Source: Bacteroidaceae bacterium
GTDB lineage: Bacteria > Bacteroidota > Bacteroidia > Bacteroidales > Bacteroidaceae
Assembly: GCA_017642425.1 (NCBI GenBank)
Contig: JAGCPB010000006.1
Location: 1-62,371 of the forward strand
Length of the DNA stretch: 62,371 bases
Direction of reading: 5' to 3'
The number at the start of each line of letters is the position of its first letter. Positions within the stretch are counted from its first letter, which is position 1. This document shows, piece by piece, positions 35,201-42,230 of this stretch. The position numbers were made by a program, and so were the translations under genes. The notes under the pieces were generated by a model. The model was not told the origin of the DNA. It made no database searches and saw nothing but the letters and a program-made list of their open reading frames with translations.

Positions 35201-35341
35201 AAACAGGCGGGGGCTGTTCATGCTTGGAAGCAACTCCACGCTCAGCCTGTCATATGATATTTTTCCTAGCAGCAGGATAGCCAGCACCGCCATCGTGACA
35301 GTGACCGGATTCCTGACCGCCCAACTTACAAGTTTCTTCAT
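32243..35341 (-). CDS. RND efflux transporter, first subunit
   Basis: A 1032-residue inner-membrane RND pump of the AcrB/MdtB-like class with 12 helices and two large periplasmic loops. It begins MKKLVSWAVRNPVTVTMAVL. TM4 contains GAGMLVDNAIVVIES, with a single Asp at the proton-relay position, and TM10 contains AGIAVNNSIILVD. It would export a substrate through the TolC channel using proton flow. A second, different RND gene follows with a four-base overlap while only one fusion protein and one TolC are present, so a mixed trimer as in MdtBC is plausible. The start at 35341 is the family N-terminus; an upstream frame extension overlaps the adaptor gene. Confidence 0.95.
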   Translation of the reverse strand: MKKLVSWAVRNPVTVTMAVLAILLLGKISYDRLSVELLPSMNSPRLFVEIDAGERPPEEIEKQFVRSMESQIARQSDVRNVSSVVKVGTARITVEYAWRKNMDEAFLDLEKAMSSFSQDSRVTDLRISQKDPTTAPIMIVGFSNPDITDMAELRKVADSYVCNELMRVEGVADVSLAGDEFTNLVIEADPYKLQAFGITVDNISSRIQESNQRVSGGRISEQGFQYLVTGSNTLTDEMAFGNIIVGYKNTEATQQGTRLGEFESASMAPIYLRDVATIHFENRDPENIVRVNGNRSIGISVFKEMDYNTVKAVEGIKTSLEKIRKSLPGYEFIVISDQATFINNSIGEVKNSALLGVLLAVIVLFVFLRRLGTTLIVAVSIPVSIIATFNLMFFSGLTINILTLGGLALGAGMLVDNAIVVIESIFRNQERGLSVRDAAITGTSEVGGAVSASTLTTIVVFLPIVYLHGATGELFKDEAWTVTFSLLSSLFVAILVIPTLYERIFSRKKAVPLKNFSSVNIKGYSSFLKKLVGWRWLVILLSVILVAGTVFLLPYVGTEFMPKTDANTINVKVRMAEGTSLERTSSTLESLENLVYDLAEDPECVIYTHVGPGASAQNLDFEGENTATLKIQLSKASAVTPDYLTEVLSAYIDGVEGMELSFTQDENSLNSMMGTEDAPLVVEIKGEDLDLLAALTDQVKAAVDSIDCLYNVESSLAGGAPEIIITVDRALAGMNNINVSTIITQIQQHLAGREAGQMDYKGDMRDISIKVPGVSLSDLNTMVITSGQKDFRLIELAQISESTAPKEIYRLNQNRVTRVTADIDESTSLDKAAQRVRDAVSGIELPQNYSITVTGEEERRAESMNSLLLALLLSIVLVYMVMASQFESLLHPFTILLTIPLALVGAVLMFLATGITVNIMGIIGMVMLAGIAVNNSIILVDRIGQLKESGLSLTDAIAEAGQQRIRPILMTSLTTILALVPMALGIGEGASLSSPMAIAVIGGLVTSTLLSLVVIPCVYYVFESAKIRITGK

Positions 35342-35348
35342 CTTTGCC

Positions 35349-36419
35349 TTATCTCTGGATCTTAACCTTTGAACCATCTCTCAAGGTCTCAAAACCACGT
35401 ATTATCAGCTGATCGTCCTTATCCAGGCCGCCCAGCACCTCAACCTGGTTCTTCTCTTCAAGACCCAGCCTGATCTGCTTTGCCCTGGCAATACCCTGAT
35501 CTACCACGAACACGATACGCCTGTTGCGCTCGTTACGTACAATATTCTTGGGTATCACAATCGTTGAACTGTGACTCTCGGTAACGATATCAGCCTTCAC
35601 GAACATACCCGGCCTTATGAGCAGCTGCTTGTTGTCAATCACAAGCTTGCCCTTGAATGTACGTGTCTCGGCGCTGATGGCGGGAGAGAGTTCGGTAACC
35701 TCGCCTATGATCGTGTCACCGGGAAGGGTGTAATGGGTGATGTAAGCCTTCTGGCCCACCTTGACCTCATTAATGGCACTCTCGGGCAGGTTGATCTCAA
35801 GCAGCATGGAGCTGTAGTCCATGATGGTAACAACCGATGTACCGCTGTTTACCTTTGCCTCGGTCGAAAAATGCGGAAGATTCACTATAACGCCGTCAAA
35901 CGGGGCACGGATGTTCATCTTCTCCAGATTCATCTGGGCATTCTCATAATCCAGACGGGAACTCATTATCTTGATATCCGAGTTCTTGACCTCCGTCAGA
36001 GTGGCACCTCCCTTTTCATAGAGTGATTTTGTCTTGGTCTGCTCCTGCTCGGCAAGTTCCAGGTTAAGACGCTTGGTCTCTATCGAGATGCCGTTCTCAT
36101 AAGACTTGTCCTCGATGCGTACTATAAGTGCGCCTTTCTTTACCTTGTCACCAAGTTTGTAGGGTTTTCCCGTTGCGGGATTTTTCTGAAGATGATACTT
36201 GCCGGCCATTTCAGTTGACAACTCTGCCTCGGCATTAGATACAGCCGTGCTGTTTGTCGTGAAAATCCTGCTTACAGAACCATAAGTGATGTCAGTGACA
36301 GATACCGGAGTAGGAATCTCATTACGGTTCATAGTGTTCTCTTGCCTGCACCCTACTGCAAGGAGTGAAAGCACAGCCAGTGTAAGTGCGCTGAATCCTG
36401 ATTTCATATACTGTTTCAT
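35349..36419 (-). CDS. Membrane-fusion lipoprotein (RND adaptor)
   Basis: A 356-residue periplasmic adaptor of the HlyD/AcrA family. A lipoprotein signal ends LLAVGC (Cys24), so it is lipid-anchored. A lipoyl/barrel-sandwich half (KLGDKVKKGALIVRIED and MNIRAPFDGVIVNLP) flanks a coiled-coil hairpin (about 115-165), and beta-barrel and membrane-proximal domains follow. It bridges the RND pump and the TolC channel. The start at 36419 (MKQYMKSGFS) is used because it gives a proper lipoprotein signal. It follows tolC by 4 bases and precedes the RND gene by 7. Confidence 0.92.
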   Translation of the reverse strand: MKQYMKSGFSALTLAVLSLLAVGCRQENTMNRNEIPTPVSVTDITYGSVSRIFTTNSTAVSNAEAELSTEMAGKYHLQKNPATGKPYKLGDKVKKGALIVRIEDKSYENGISIETKRLNLELAEQEQTKTKSLYEKGGATLTEVKNSDIKIMSSRLDYENAQMNLEKMNIRAPFDGVIVNLPHFSTEAKVNSGTSVVTIMDYSSMLLEINLPESAINEVKVGQKAYITHYTLPGDTIIGEVTELSPAISAETRTFKGKLVIDNKQLLIRPGMFVKADIVTESHSSTIVIPKNIVRNERNRRIVFVVDQGIARAKQIRLGLEEKNQVEVLGGLDKDDQLIIRGFETLRDGSKVKIQR

Positions 36420-36423
36420 TTTA

Positions 36424-37929
36424 TTATTTCTTCTTTTTGTCGGTACTCTCTTCATATGTGATGGGAACCACAGGTTCGTCTTTCTCAAAGTCATACAGGG
36501 TCAGGATCTTGATGTTAAGAAGCTGGACCTTGTAGTTAATGATGGCCTGTGTGTATGACATCTTGCTGTTTGACAGCTGGTTCTGGAACTGATTCATCTG
36601 CAGACCGGTCAGCTCACCGTTGCGGTAACGCTCCTCGTTCAGGTCATAGGTAAGCTGGGCGTTTCGCTGGCTCTGCTCGGCAATCGATATCTGTCCCACC
36701 AGATTGTCCAGACTGCGGCAGGTGCTGCGCACGTTCATCTCTATGCTCTTAAGCTCCTCCTCAGCGCTCAGCTCAAACATCTTGCGCTCAATCTCGGCAG
36801 CCTTGATCCTGGCTTTCCTGGCACCCCAGTCAAAGATAGGCACGCTGAATGATATGGCCACACGCGGGTTGTTGGTGGGATTGTCATATATGTGCGGGAA
36901 TTCCGGGTCATCGCCCATGACACCCAGCGAGAGTGAGATATTACCGCTAAAACTGTCATTGTCCTTGACCTGTATCATAGACATCTCCTGCTGCTCGCGT
37001 GAAATCTGGCGCTGGCGCAGTTCAAGCCTAGTGGTCATGGCGCTGTTAAGGGCCTTGTCATAATCCACATATACCGGTTCAGCCTCAATATCGCAAACCA
37101 CCATAATATCCTCTTCAAGAGGTATGCCCAGAGCCTGCTTGAAATTGTCCTTGGCATTCTCAAGGCTTACTCTCTGGTTCTCCAGACTTGAACGAGACTG
37201 GGCCAGGTTGAGTTCTGCCTGATAGTATTCATCTTTTGTAGTAAGGTCTGCCTCTACCTTATCCTTTATTATATTGAAGTTACGCTCGGCATTCTCCAAC
37301 TCAGACTCACTTATGGCAAGGTTCTGCTGTGACATGAACAGGCTGTAGAACTGGCTGGTAATGTTGCGCTCCACGTTGAGCAACTGGAGTGCATAGCTGA
37401 TACGTGCATTCTCATAGTTCATCTCAATCTGGCGCATGTTCATCTTGGTCCTGTTATATGTAAACAGAGGCTGGTTCAGGCTCAGGTAGAGACTGTTGCT
37501 GAAAGCACGGTTGCTGTTGGTGGTACCTCCTATTGATGACTCATTGTTCTGCCATGACAGGCTGTTGTTGAGTGACAGCGTGGCATCGGTCCAGATGATA
37601 GGCTGTGATATGCTGAACGTACCCGATGATGACAGCGAACGGTTTGTGTACCAGTCAGAATAACGGCTGTCAAACTGACGGGACTGTGAGTATGAAATGG
37701 GCTGCAGGTTGAGTGAGAACCTTGATTTCAGCGATGCCCTCTGGGCTATCAGGTTCTGCTCATACCTCTCCATACTCATACGGGAGTTTATCAGATCGGG
37801 GTTATGCTCGGCACTGTATTCAAGAGCCTGCTCCATGGTCAGGACAATCTGCGCACTGGCTCCGGTCTCAAATACCGGTGCTGCTACAAGCGCCATGACC
37901 GCCGTAATAAATAGTTTCTGCTTTATCAT
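36424..37929 (-). CDS. TolC-family outer-membrane channel
   Basis: A 501-residue outer-membrane efflux protein with a signal peptide (1-27, ending ASAQ). It has two repeats of the OEP fold: long alternating helices (for example LTMEQALEYSAEHNPDLINSRM at the start and the Glu/Gln/Leu-rich coiled segments), with beta-strand inserts such as SRFSLNLQPISYS. It forms the exit duct of tripartite pumps. It lies between the ABC permease gene and the adaptor gene (17 and 4 bases), so one channel may serve both the RND and ABC components of the cluster. That sharing is inference. Confidence 0.93.
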   Translation of the reverse strand: MIKQKLFITAVMALVAAPVFETGASAQIVLTMEQALEYSAEHNPDLINSRMSMERYEQNLIAQRASLKSRFSLNLQPISYSQSRQFDSRYSDWYTNRSLSSSGTFSISQPIIWTDATLSLNNSLSWQNNESSIGGTTNSNRAFSNSLYLSLNQPLFTYNRTKMNMRQIEMNYENARISYALQLLNVERNITSQFYSLFMSQQNLAISESELENAERNFNIIKDKVEADLTTKDEYYQAELNLAQSRSSLENQRVSLENAKDNFKQALGIPLEEDIMVVCDIEAEPVYVDYDKALNSAMTTRLELRQRQISREQQEMSMIQVKDNDSFSGNISLSLGVMGDDPEFPHIYDNPTNNPRVAISFSVPIFDWGARKARIKAAEIERKMFELSAEEELKSIEMNVRSTCRSLDNLVGQISIAEQSQRNAQLTYDLNEERYRNGELTGLQMNQFQNQLSNSKMSYTQAIINYKVQLLNIKILTLYDFEKDEPVVPITYEESTDKKKK

Positions 37930-37946
37930 AATTGTTCTGTTTTTAT

Positions 37947-40900
37947 CTACCTCTCTCTTTTTACCAGTCTTACCGCATCGGCCACAATAATCCTAATGCC
38001 GGACCTGTTGTTAAGTGTGACCCTGACCGTATCGGCCTCAAAACGGAACGTTCCCAACAGGTTCCAGCCCTCCTCGGCACGCCACATGTTCATCGATACG
38101 TGGTCACTTGTGTTGAACTGCCCTATCTCAAAGTTGTAGTCATTGGTTACCCTGCGGCCGTTGTTGTTATTGTTGTTCCAGTTGTTGTTATTGTTGTTGT
38201 TCCACCTGCGGTTACGGTTGTTGTTTTCATACATGTTGGGGGCCGCGTAATAATAGACGTCATATACTCCCGCAACCTCCAACGGGATGCTCCAACGGGC
38301 ATACTGGCCGCCGTCGCCCGGCGATATCAGATATGCCGACCGTATATAGTCACCGTACAGGTTCTGGTCAGTCACCAGAGTCCACTGACTGTATGTACGC
38401 CAATCGGAAAAACCCTCATACATGAACTCATTCTTCTTCTCTTTGGCCTTGTCTATCCATTTTGACAGATATCCTGTACGGAGTGGTCTGGAAAGAGAGA
38501 ACAGATTGCTGTCCTCATTGTCCACTATTATCTCACCCGGAAGGGTGTTATCCACTCCGCCACGGACATTGTATACACCCTCGGCTGTAAGTTCAGTCCC
38601 TTCAAACGTACTCCAGTCCGTGTTGTTCAGGTTAATCTCATGAGGCAGGTTTGAAGAGAGCATAGTGTTCACCCTTATGTAACTGGGTATATTGAACCAG
38701 TGTGTCACAATCCTGCGTGTCTCATGCGGACCTACGCTTACCATCATGCTTGTGGGTTTATCCTCGTCACCGGCGTTCTCAGTCTCATAGAACACAAACT
38801 CCACATTCACGAATCCCGGATTGTCCGATATGTTCTCAAACGTGACCTCAGCCTGATAGATATCCGCAGTATCAGTGGTGACCGTAGTTATCTGGGGGGT
38901 ACCTATCTTGTAGCAGGCCAGCTGAGCCGTCCCGTTCCAGGCTTCAATCTTATCCTCAAGGCTTATACCTGAATAACTCTGCACCCAATCCAGGATTGAA
39001 TCAAATGATACATTGGCAAACGCCCTCTCCCTGGTCTTGGCCGAAAGTGAGTCAACCAGAGACTCATAACCCACAGCCACCGATACGGGAGCAAAGAAAT
39101 CCTTTGTCTTGAGTTCCAGGGCATTATCGGCCAGATCCTCCCATTCAGGGTCTGACATGATACGGTCAAAATCGTATTTACCCATAAGTATCAGGGCTTT
39201 CTCATCCTCAGACAGACCGTTCATTCTACGCATCCAGTTATTATTGCGGGCGTTGTTTTCGGCTGTCATTGACTCCACCATCCTGTTTGCCATTGGCCAG
39301 TCTGACGAATAGACATTATACCTGAAGTTGTAGAACAGAGGACGATAAAAGTATGGGTTGTCCACCTGGGTCATTGTCCACTGACCGTTCCTGCTGCTGC
39401 CGCTCATATTGCCGGACTGCATCATGAAATTGATGGAATTGATCAGGATGTTGACAAGTATCTCCTTCTCCGACATGTTATTGTTGCGGCGGTTCCAGTT
39501 GTTACGGCCGGTCCATGAACGTTTCATATTGCGGAACTGGAATTCCCTCATGTCAAAGCCCCTCTCGTGAACCAGCGCCATCTCAGGCTGCAGCTGTTCA
39601 TATGCCGATGTCCACACGCGCTTGTATGATGTGAACTGCACAGGCACCTCAACTATTTGGAAGCGTTTGAACGGATATGCCATATCAGCCTGATACTCCA
39701 TATTCCTGCGCCTGTCACGGATTATATACGGGACAGTATCACGTATTGAATCAAACACCTCGAACTGGTCATCCCAATGGCCCAGTTCCCATACGGTGTA
39801 TAATGTTGAGTCAACTGTTATTGACTTGGGATTGTAATCACCTATCAGAAGCGATATTGACGGAAGCGATGATTCCGGCTTGAACGAATAACTGGTGGAG
39901 TCCTCATTGGCCGTGCACAATCCCTGTGAAATGGGCTTGAGCCCCGGATTGGGTGTGACATTGACCGTAAAATCAGTAAAGTATGACATCTGCCACTCAG
40001 GGCTCTGGTCACTGTATGCCACACCAGGACGCGGATACCAGTAGCTCTCAGGGGTAAGCATCGTATATTCCCTGTCCTGGAAAAGGTATCGCTTTCCAAC
40101 GTTGAGCCTGGAGAGTGCCTTTACGTTCTCAATCAGTTTTTCGGCCGATATATCAAGATAGCAGATGCGCTCATCGGCCATACCTCCGTACTCCATTATC
40201 AGGTTTAAGGGCTCGTCTTCAGGCAGTGTCGCGTCAAAAGTCAATATTATAAGGTGCATCAGCCTTTCATATTTCATGCTGTGGCCGGGTGCAGTGATGC
40301 TGTTGATCCTGAATCCGGGGTTCAGCGTGAACACCAGCTGGGATGCATCCTCTTTGGGACTTACCGTCATATCGGCTCTGACACTCAGCGAATCGCCGCT
40401 CTGGGTTACGGTAAGTTCACAGGACCGGGCAACCGCACCGCCTATATGGACATACTTGTTGTCAAGTTCAACCATGTCAGCCCTGTATTTCTCATCCACC
40501 TTATACATATGGACATGTCTGTAACCGGCGTACAGGCCTCCAGCCAGAAATACGGCTGCAGCTATTCGCCATGGCAGCAGGCTGTATCTGGAGTTGGCCA
40601 GACGATGGAACAGTGAAACGTCTGTGAGTATGAGACCTATGCCAAGCAGCAGATAGCACATCCTGTGGTTTATTAGCCTGGACAATCCGCTGAAACCTGT
40701 CACCACAGACTTGAGCATAGGCAGGTTGAATCCTATATAATCAAACAGGTAATAGTACAGGTTGTCTATGTAGAACAATGTTACGCCTATGTATGCAAGC
40801 AGGATCACCATCGTGATGGCCTGGTTGTTCAGAATCAGCATCAGCGTAGTTGACAGGCCCACTATGAATACCAGCGTAGGAACTGACAGCAGCAGGAAAT

Positions 40901-41342
40901 ACCACAGATAACTCAGATAGTCCAAGGCAAAGCCAAACTTGATAAGACTCATTATCAACGCTATCATCGCCACTGCAAAATCAAGTATAAAGAACACCTT
41001 AAGAGTGGCCCACATCTTACCTATAAGATACTCAGCATTACTCAGCGGACGGGTATAGAACACCTCGGATGTATCAAGTTGCTTGTCTCGCTTAAGATAT
41101 TCCGATGCCAGGAAAACCGACACAACGGCCTGCCCCACATTCATTATCAGCAGGAACATATAGGGAATGACCGAGCGGTTCACCACCTCGGGTTGCGGAA
41201 ACTGCGTAAGGATATATATCGCTCCCAGTATAATTGCAGTAAAAACAGCCAGGAAGGCAAAGACCTTGAAAAACCAGCCTCTGACAAGCAGCTTTGTCTC
41301 ATACTTGGAGACAATCAGTATGTTAGTTATTCCAAGTCCCAT
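37947..41342 (-). CDS. ABC-2 permease with a giant extracytoplasmic domain
   Basis: A 1131-residue protein. About seven hydrophobic helices occupy residues 20-275 (ABC-2 permease layout), and roughly 850 residues of soluble region follow. That region resembles the ectodomain of the ABC permease/M1-aminopeptidase-like proteins of Bacteroidota. No HExxH zinc motif exists anywhere, so peptidase activity is unlikely. Near residues 1045-1070 is an Asn-rich tract. The last 140 residues (VYDVYYYAAPN, GWNLLGTFRF, ADAVRLVK) resemble golvesin/xanthan-lyase-type ligand-binding modules. It overlaps its ATPase gene (TGATG); the start at ATG 41342 is preferred to the GTG one codon upstream. It probably acts with the ATPase at 41342-42223. 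The substrate is unknown. Confidence 0.8.
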   Translation of the reverse strand: MGLGITNILIVSKYETKLLVRGWFFKVFAFLAVFTAIILGAIYILTQFPQPEVVNRSVIPYMFLLIMNVGQAVVSVFLASEYLKRDKQLDTSEVFYTRPLSNAEYLIGKMWATLKVFFILDFAVAMIALIMSLIKFGFALDYLSYLWYFLLLSVPTLVFIVGLSTTLMLILNNQAITMVILLAYIGVTLFYIDNLYYYLFDYIGFNLPMLKSVVTGFSGLSRLINHRMCYLLLGIGLILTDVSLFHRLANSRYSLLPWRIAAAVFLAGGLYAGYRHVHMYKVDEKYRADMVELDNKYVHIGGAVARSCELTVTQSGDSLSVRADMTVSPKEDASQLVFTLNPGFRINSITAPGHSMKYERLMHLIILTFDATLPEDEPLNLIMEYGGMADERICYLDISAEKLIENVKALSRLNVGKRYLFQDREYTMLTPESYWYPRPGVAYSDQSPEWQMSYFTDFTVNVTPNPGLKPISQGLCTANEDSTSYSFKPESSLPSISLLIGDYNPKSITVDSTLYTVWELGHWDDQFEVFDSIRDTVPYIIRDRRRNMEYQADMAYPFKRFQIVEVPVQFTSYKRVWTSAYEQLQPEMALVHERGFDMREFQFRNMKRSWTGRNNWNRRNNNMSEKEILVNILINSINFMMQSGNMSGSSRNGQWTMTQVDNPYFYRPLFYNFRYNVYSSDWPMANRMVESMTAENNARNNNWMRRMNGLSEDEKALILMGKYDFDRIMSDPEWEDLADNALELKTKDFFAPVSVAVGYESLVDSLSAKTRERAFANVSFDSILDWVQSYSGISLEDKIEAWNGTAQLACYKIGTPQITTVTTDTADIYQAEVTFENISDNPGFVNVEFVFYETENAGDEDKPTSMMVSVGPHETRRIVTHWFNIPSYIRVNTMLSSNLPHEINLNNTDWSTFEGTELTAEGVYNVRGGVDNTLPGEIIVDNEDSNLFSLSRPLRTGYLSKWIDKAKEKKNEFMYEGFSDWRTYSQWTLVTDQNLYGDYIRSAYLISPGDGGQYARWSIPLEVAGVYDVYYYAAPNMYENNNRNRRWNNNNNNNWNNNNNNGRRVTNDYNFEIGQFNTSDHVSMNMWRAEEGWNLLGTFRFEADTVRVTLNNRSGIRIIVADAVRLVKRER
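38161..38226. repeat. Asn-codon microsatellite in the permease gene
   Basis: Repeated GTT/ATT units (AAC/AAT codons on the minus strand) encode two runs of Asn, WNNNNNNNW and NNNNNN, in the C-terminal region of the large ABC permease. Such runs are prone to length change by slippage, always in steps of one residue. Confidence 0.7.
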
Positions 41343-42223
41343 CACTCCTTATCCCTAATCTCCGTAAAATAAACATATGCATGCTCCAGGTTTGGAGGAT
41401 AACTCACTGCATCATAACCGGGAGATTCCTTTGAAACCACCTGCAGATCCCATCCAAGACCATGCGGTATGGTTGATATCACAGCGTACTTCTGGTTTAT
41501 CTCGGCGTACTGCTCATTGGTAACCTTAAGGCGCCATACCTTGCCCTCTGTCTCCTTGAGCATCCCAGCCGGCGACCCACGGAACAGGACCTGCCCCTGA
41601 TTGAGCATTGCCATTTCCGTACATGAACTTGATATGTCACCTACGATATGTGTTGACAGTATGATTGTGGTATCCTTTGAACTGGCCTCGCTCAACAGGT
41701 TACGGAACCTGATGCGCTCCTCGGGGTCAAGTCCGGTGGTAGGCTCATCCACCACAAGCACCTGAGGCTTGTGAATCAGTGCCTGGGCTATACCCAGACG
41801 CCTTTTCATACCGCCAGACAGATTCTGCGCATATCGGTCACGGGCCTCATAAAGACCCACCTGCTCAAGCATCTCGTCAACCGCCTTGCCGCGCTGGGAC
41901 GAATTGGTCATACCCGAAAGCGCCGCCGCATATTCCAGAAACTCACGGACCTTATACTTGGCAAAGAAGCGGAAATCCTGTGGCAGATAGCCCAAAATGC
42001 GCCGAACCTCCTTGCGTTGCGTACGGATATCGTAACCGCACACGTCTATCTGGCCCTCGGTAGGTTCCATAAGGGTTACCAGGATGCGCATCAGGGTGGA
42101 TTTTCCGGCACCGTTGGGCCCCAAAAGGCCGAACATACCTGAAGGAATCTCCAGATTGATATCGGTAAGTGCTCTCTTACCGTTAGGATAATAATGACTT
42201 AAGCCTTTTATACTTATTGACAT
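41342..42223 (-). CDS. ABC transporter ATPase
   Basis: A 293-residue ATPase of the CcmA/NatA type. Walker A is GPNGAGKST, the Q-loop is YLPQDFRFF, the signature is LSGGM, Walker B is VLVVDEPTTGLDPEERIRF, and the switch His is in STHIV. A C-terminal extension ending in PNLEHAYVYFTEI closely parallels the end of the ATPase in the RND fusion (PNLEDAYLCLLKN), so the two ATPases look like paralogues. The start at 42223 (MSISIKGLSHYYPNG) is the family start; the longer frame overlaps the GH9 gene. It pairs with the giant permease by one-base overlap and follows the GH9 gene by 7 bases. Confidence 0.93.
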   Translation of the reverse strand: MSISIKGLSHYYPNGKRALTDINLEIPSGMFGLLGPNGAGKSTLMRILVTLMEPTEGQIDVCGYDIRTQRKEVRRILGYLPQDFRFFAKYKVREFLEYAAALSGMTNSSQRGKAVDEMLEQVGLYEARDRYAQNLSGGMKRRLGIAQALIHKPQVLVVDEPTTGLDPEERIRFRNLLSEASSKDTTIILSTHIVGDISSSCTEMAMLNQGQVLFRGSPAGMLKETEGKVWRLKVTNEQYAEINQKYAVISTIPHGLGWDLQVVSKESPGYDAVSYPPNLEHAYVYFTEIRDKE

Positions 42224-42230
42224 GTATTCA

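Noticed and set aside
32243-35341. The possibility that the first RND gene is broken or a pseudogene
   Set aside because: The frame is complete, TM4 and TM10 motifs are intact and the length is normal.
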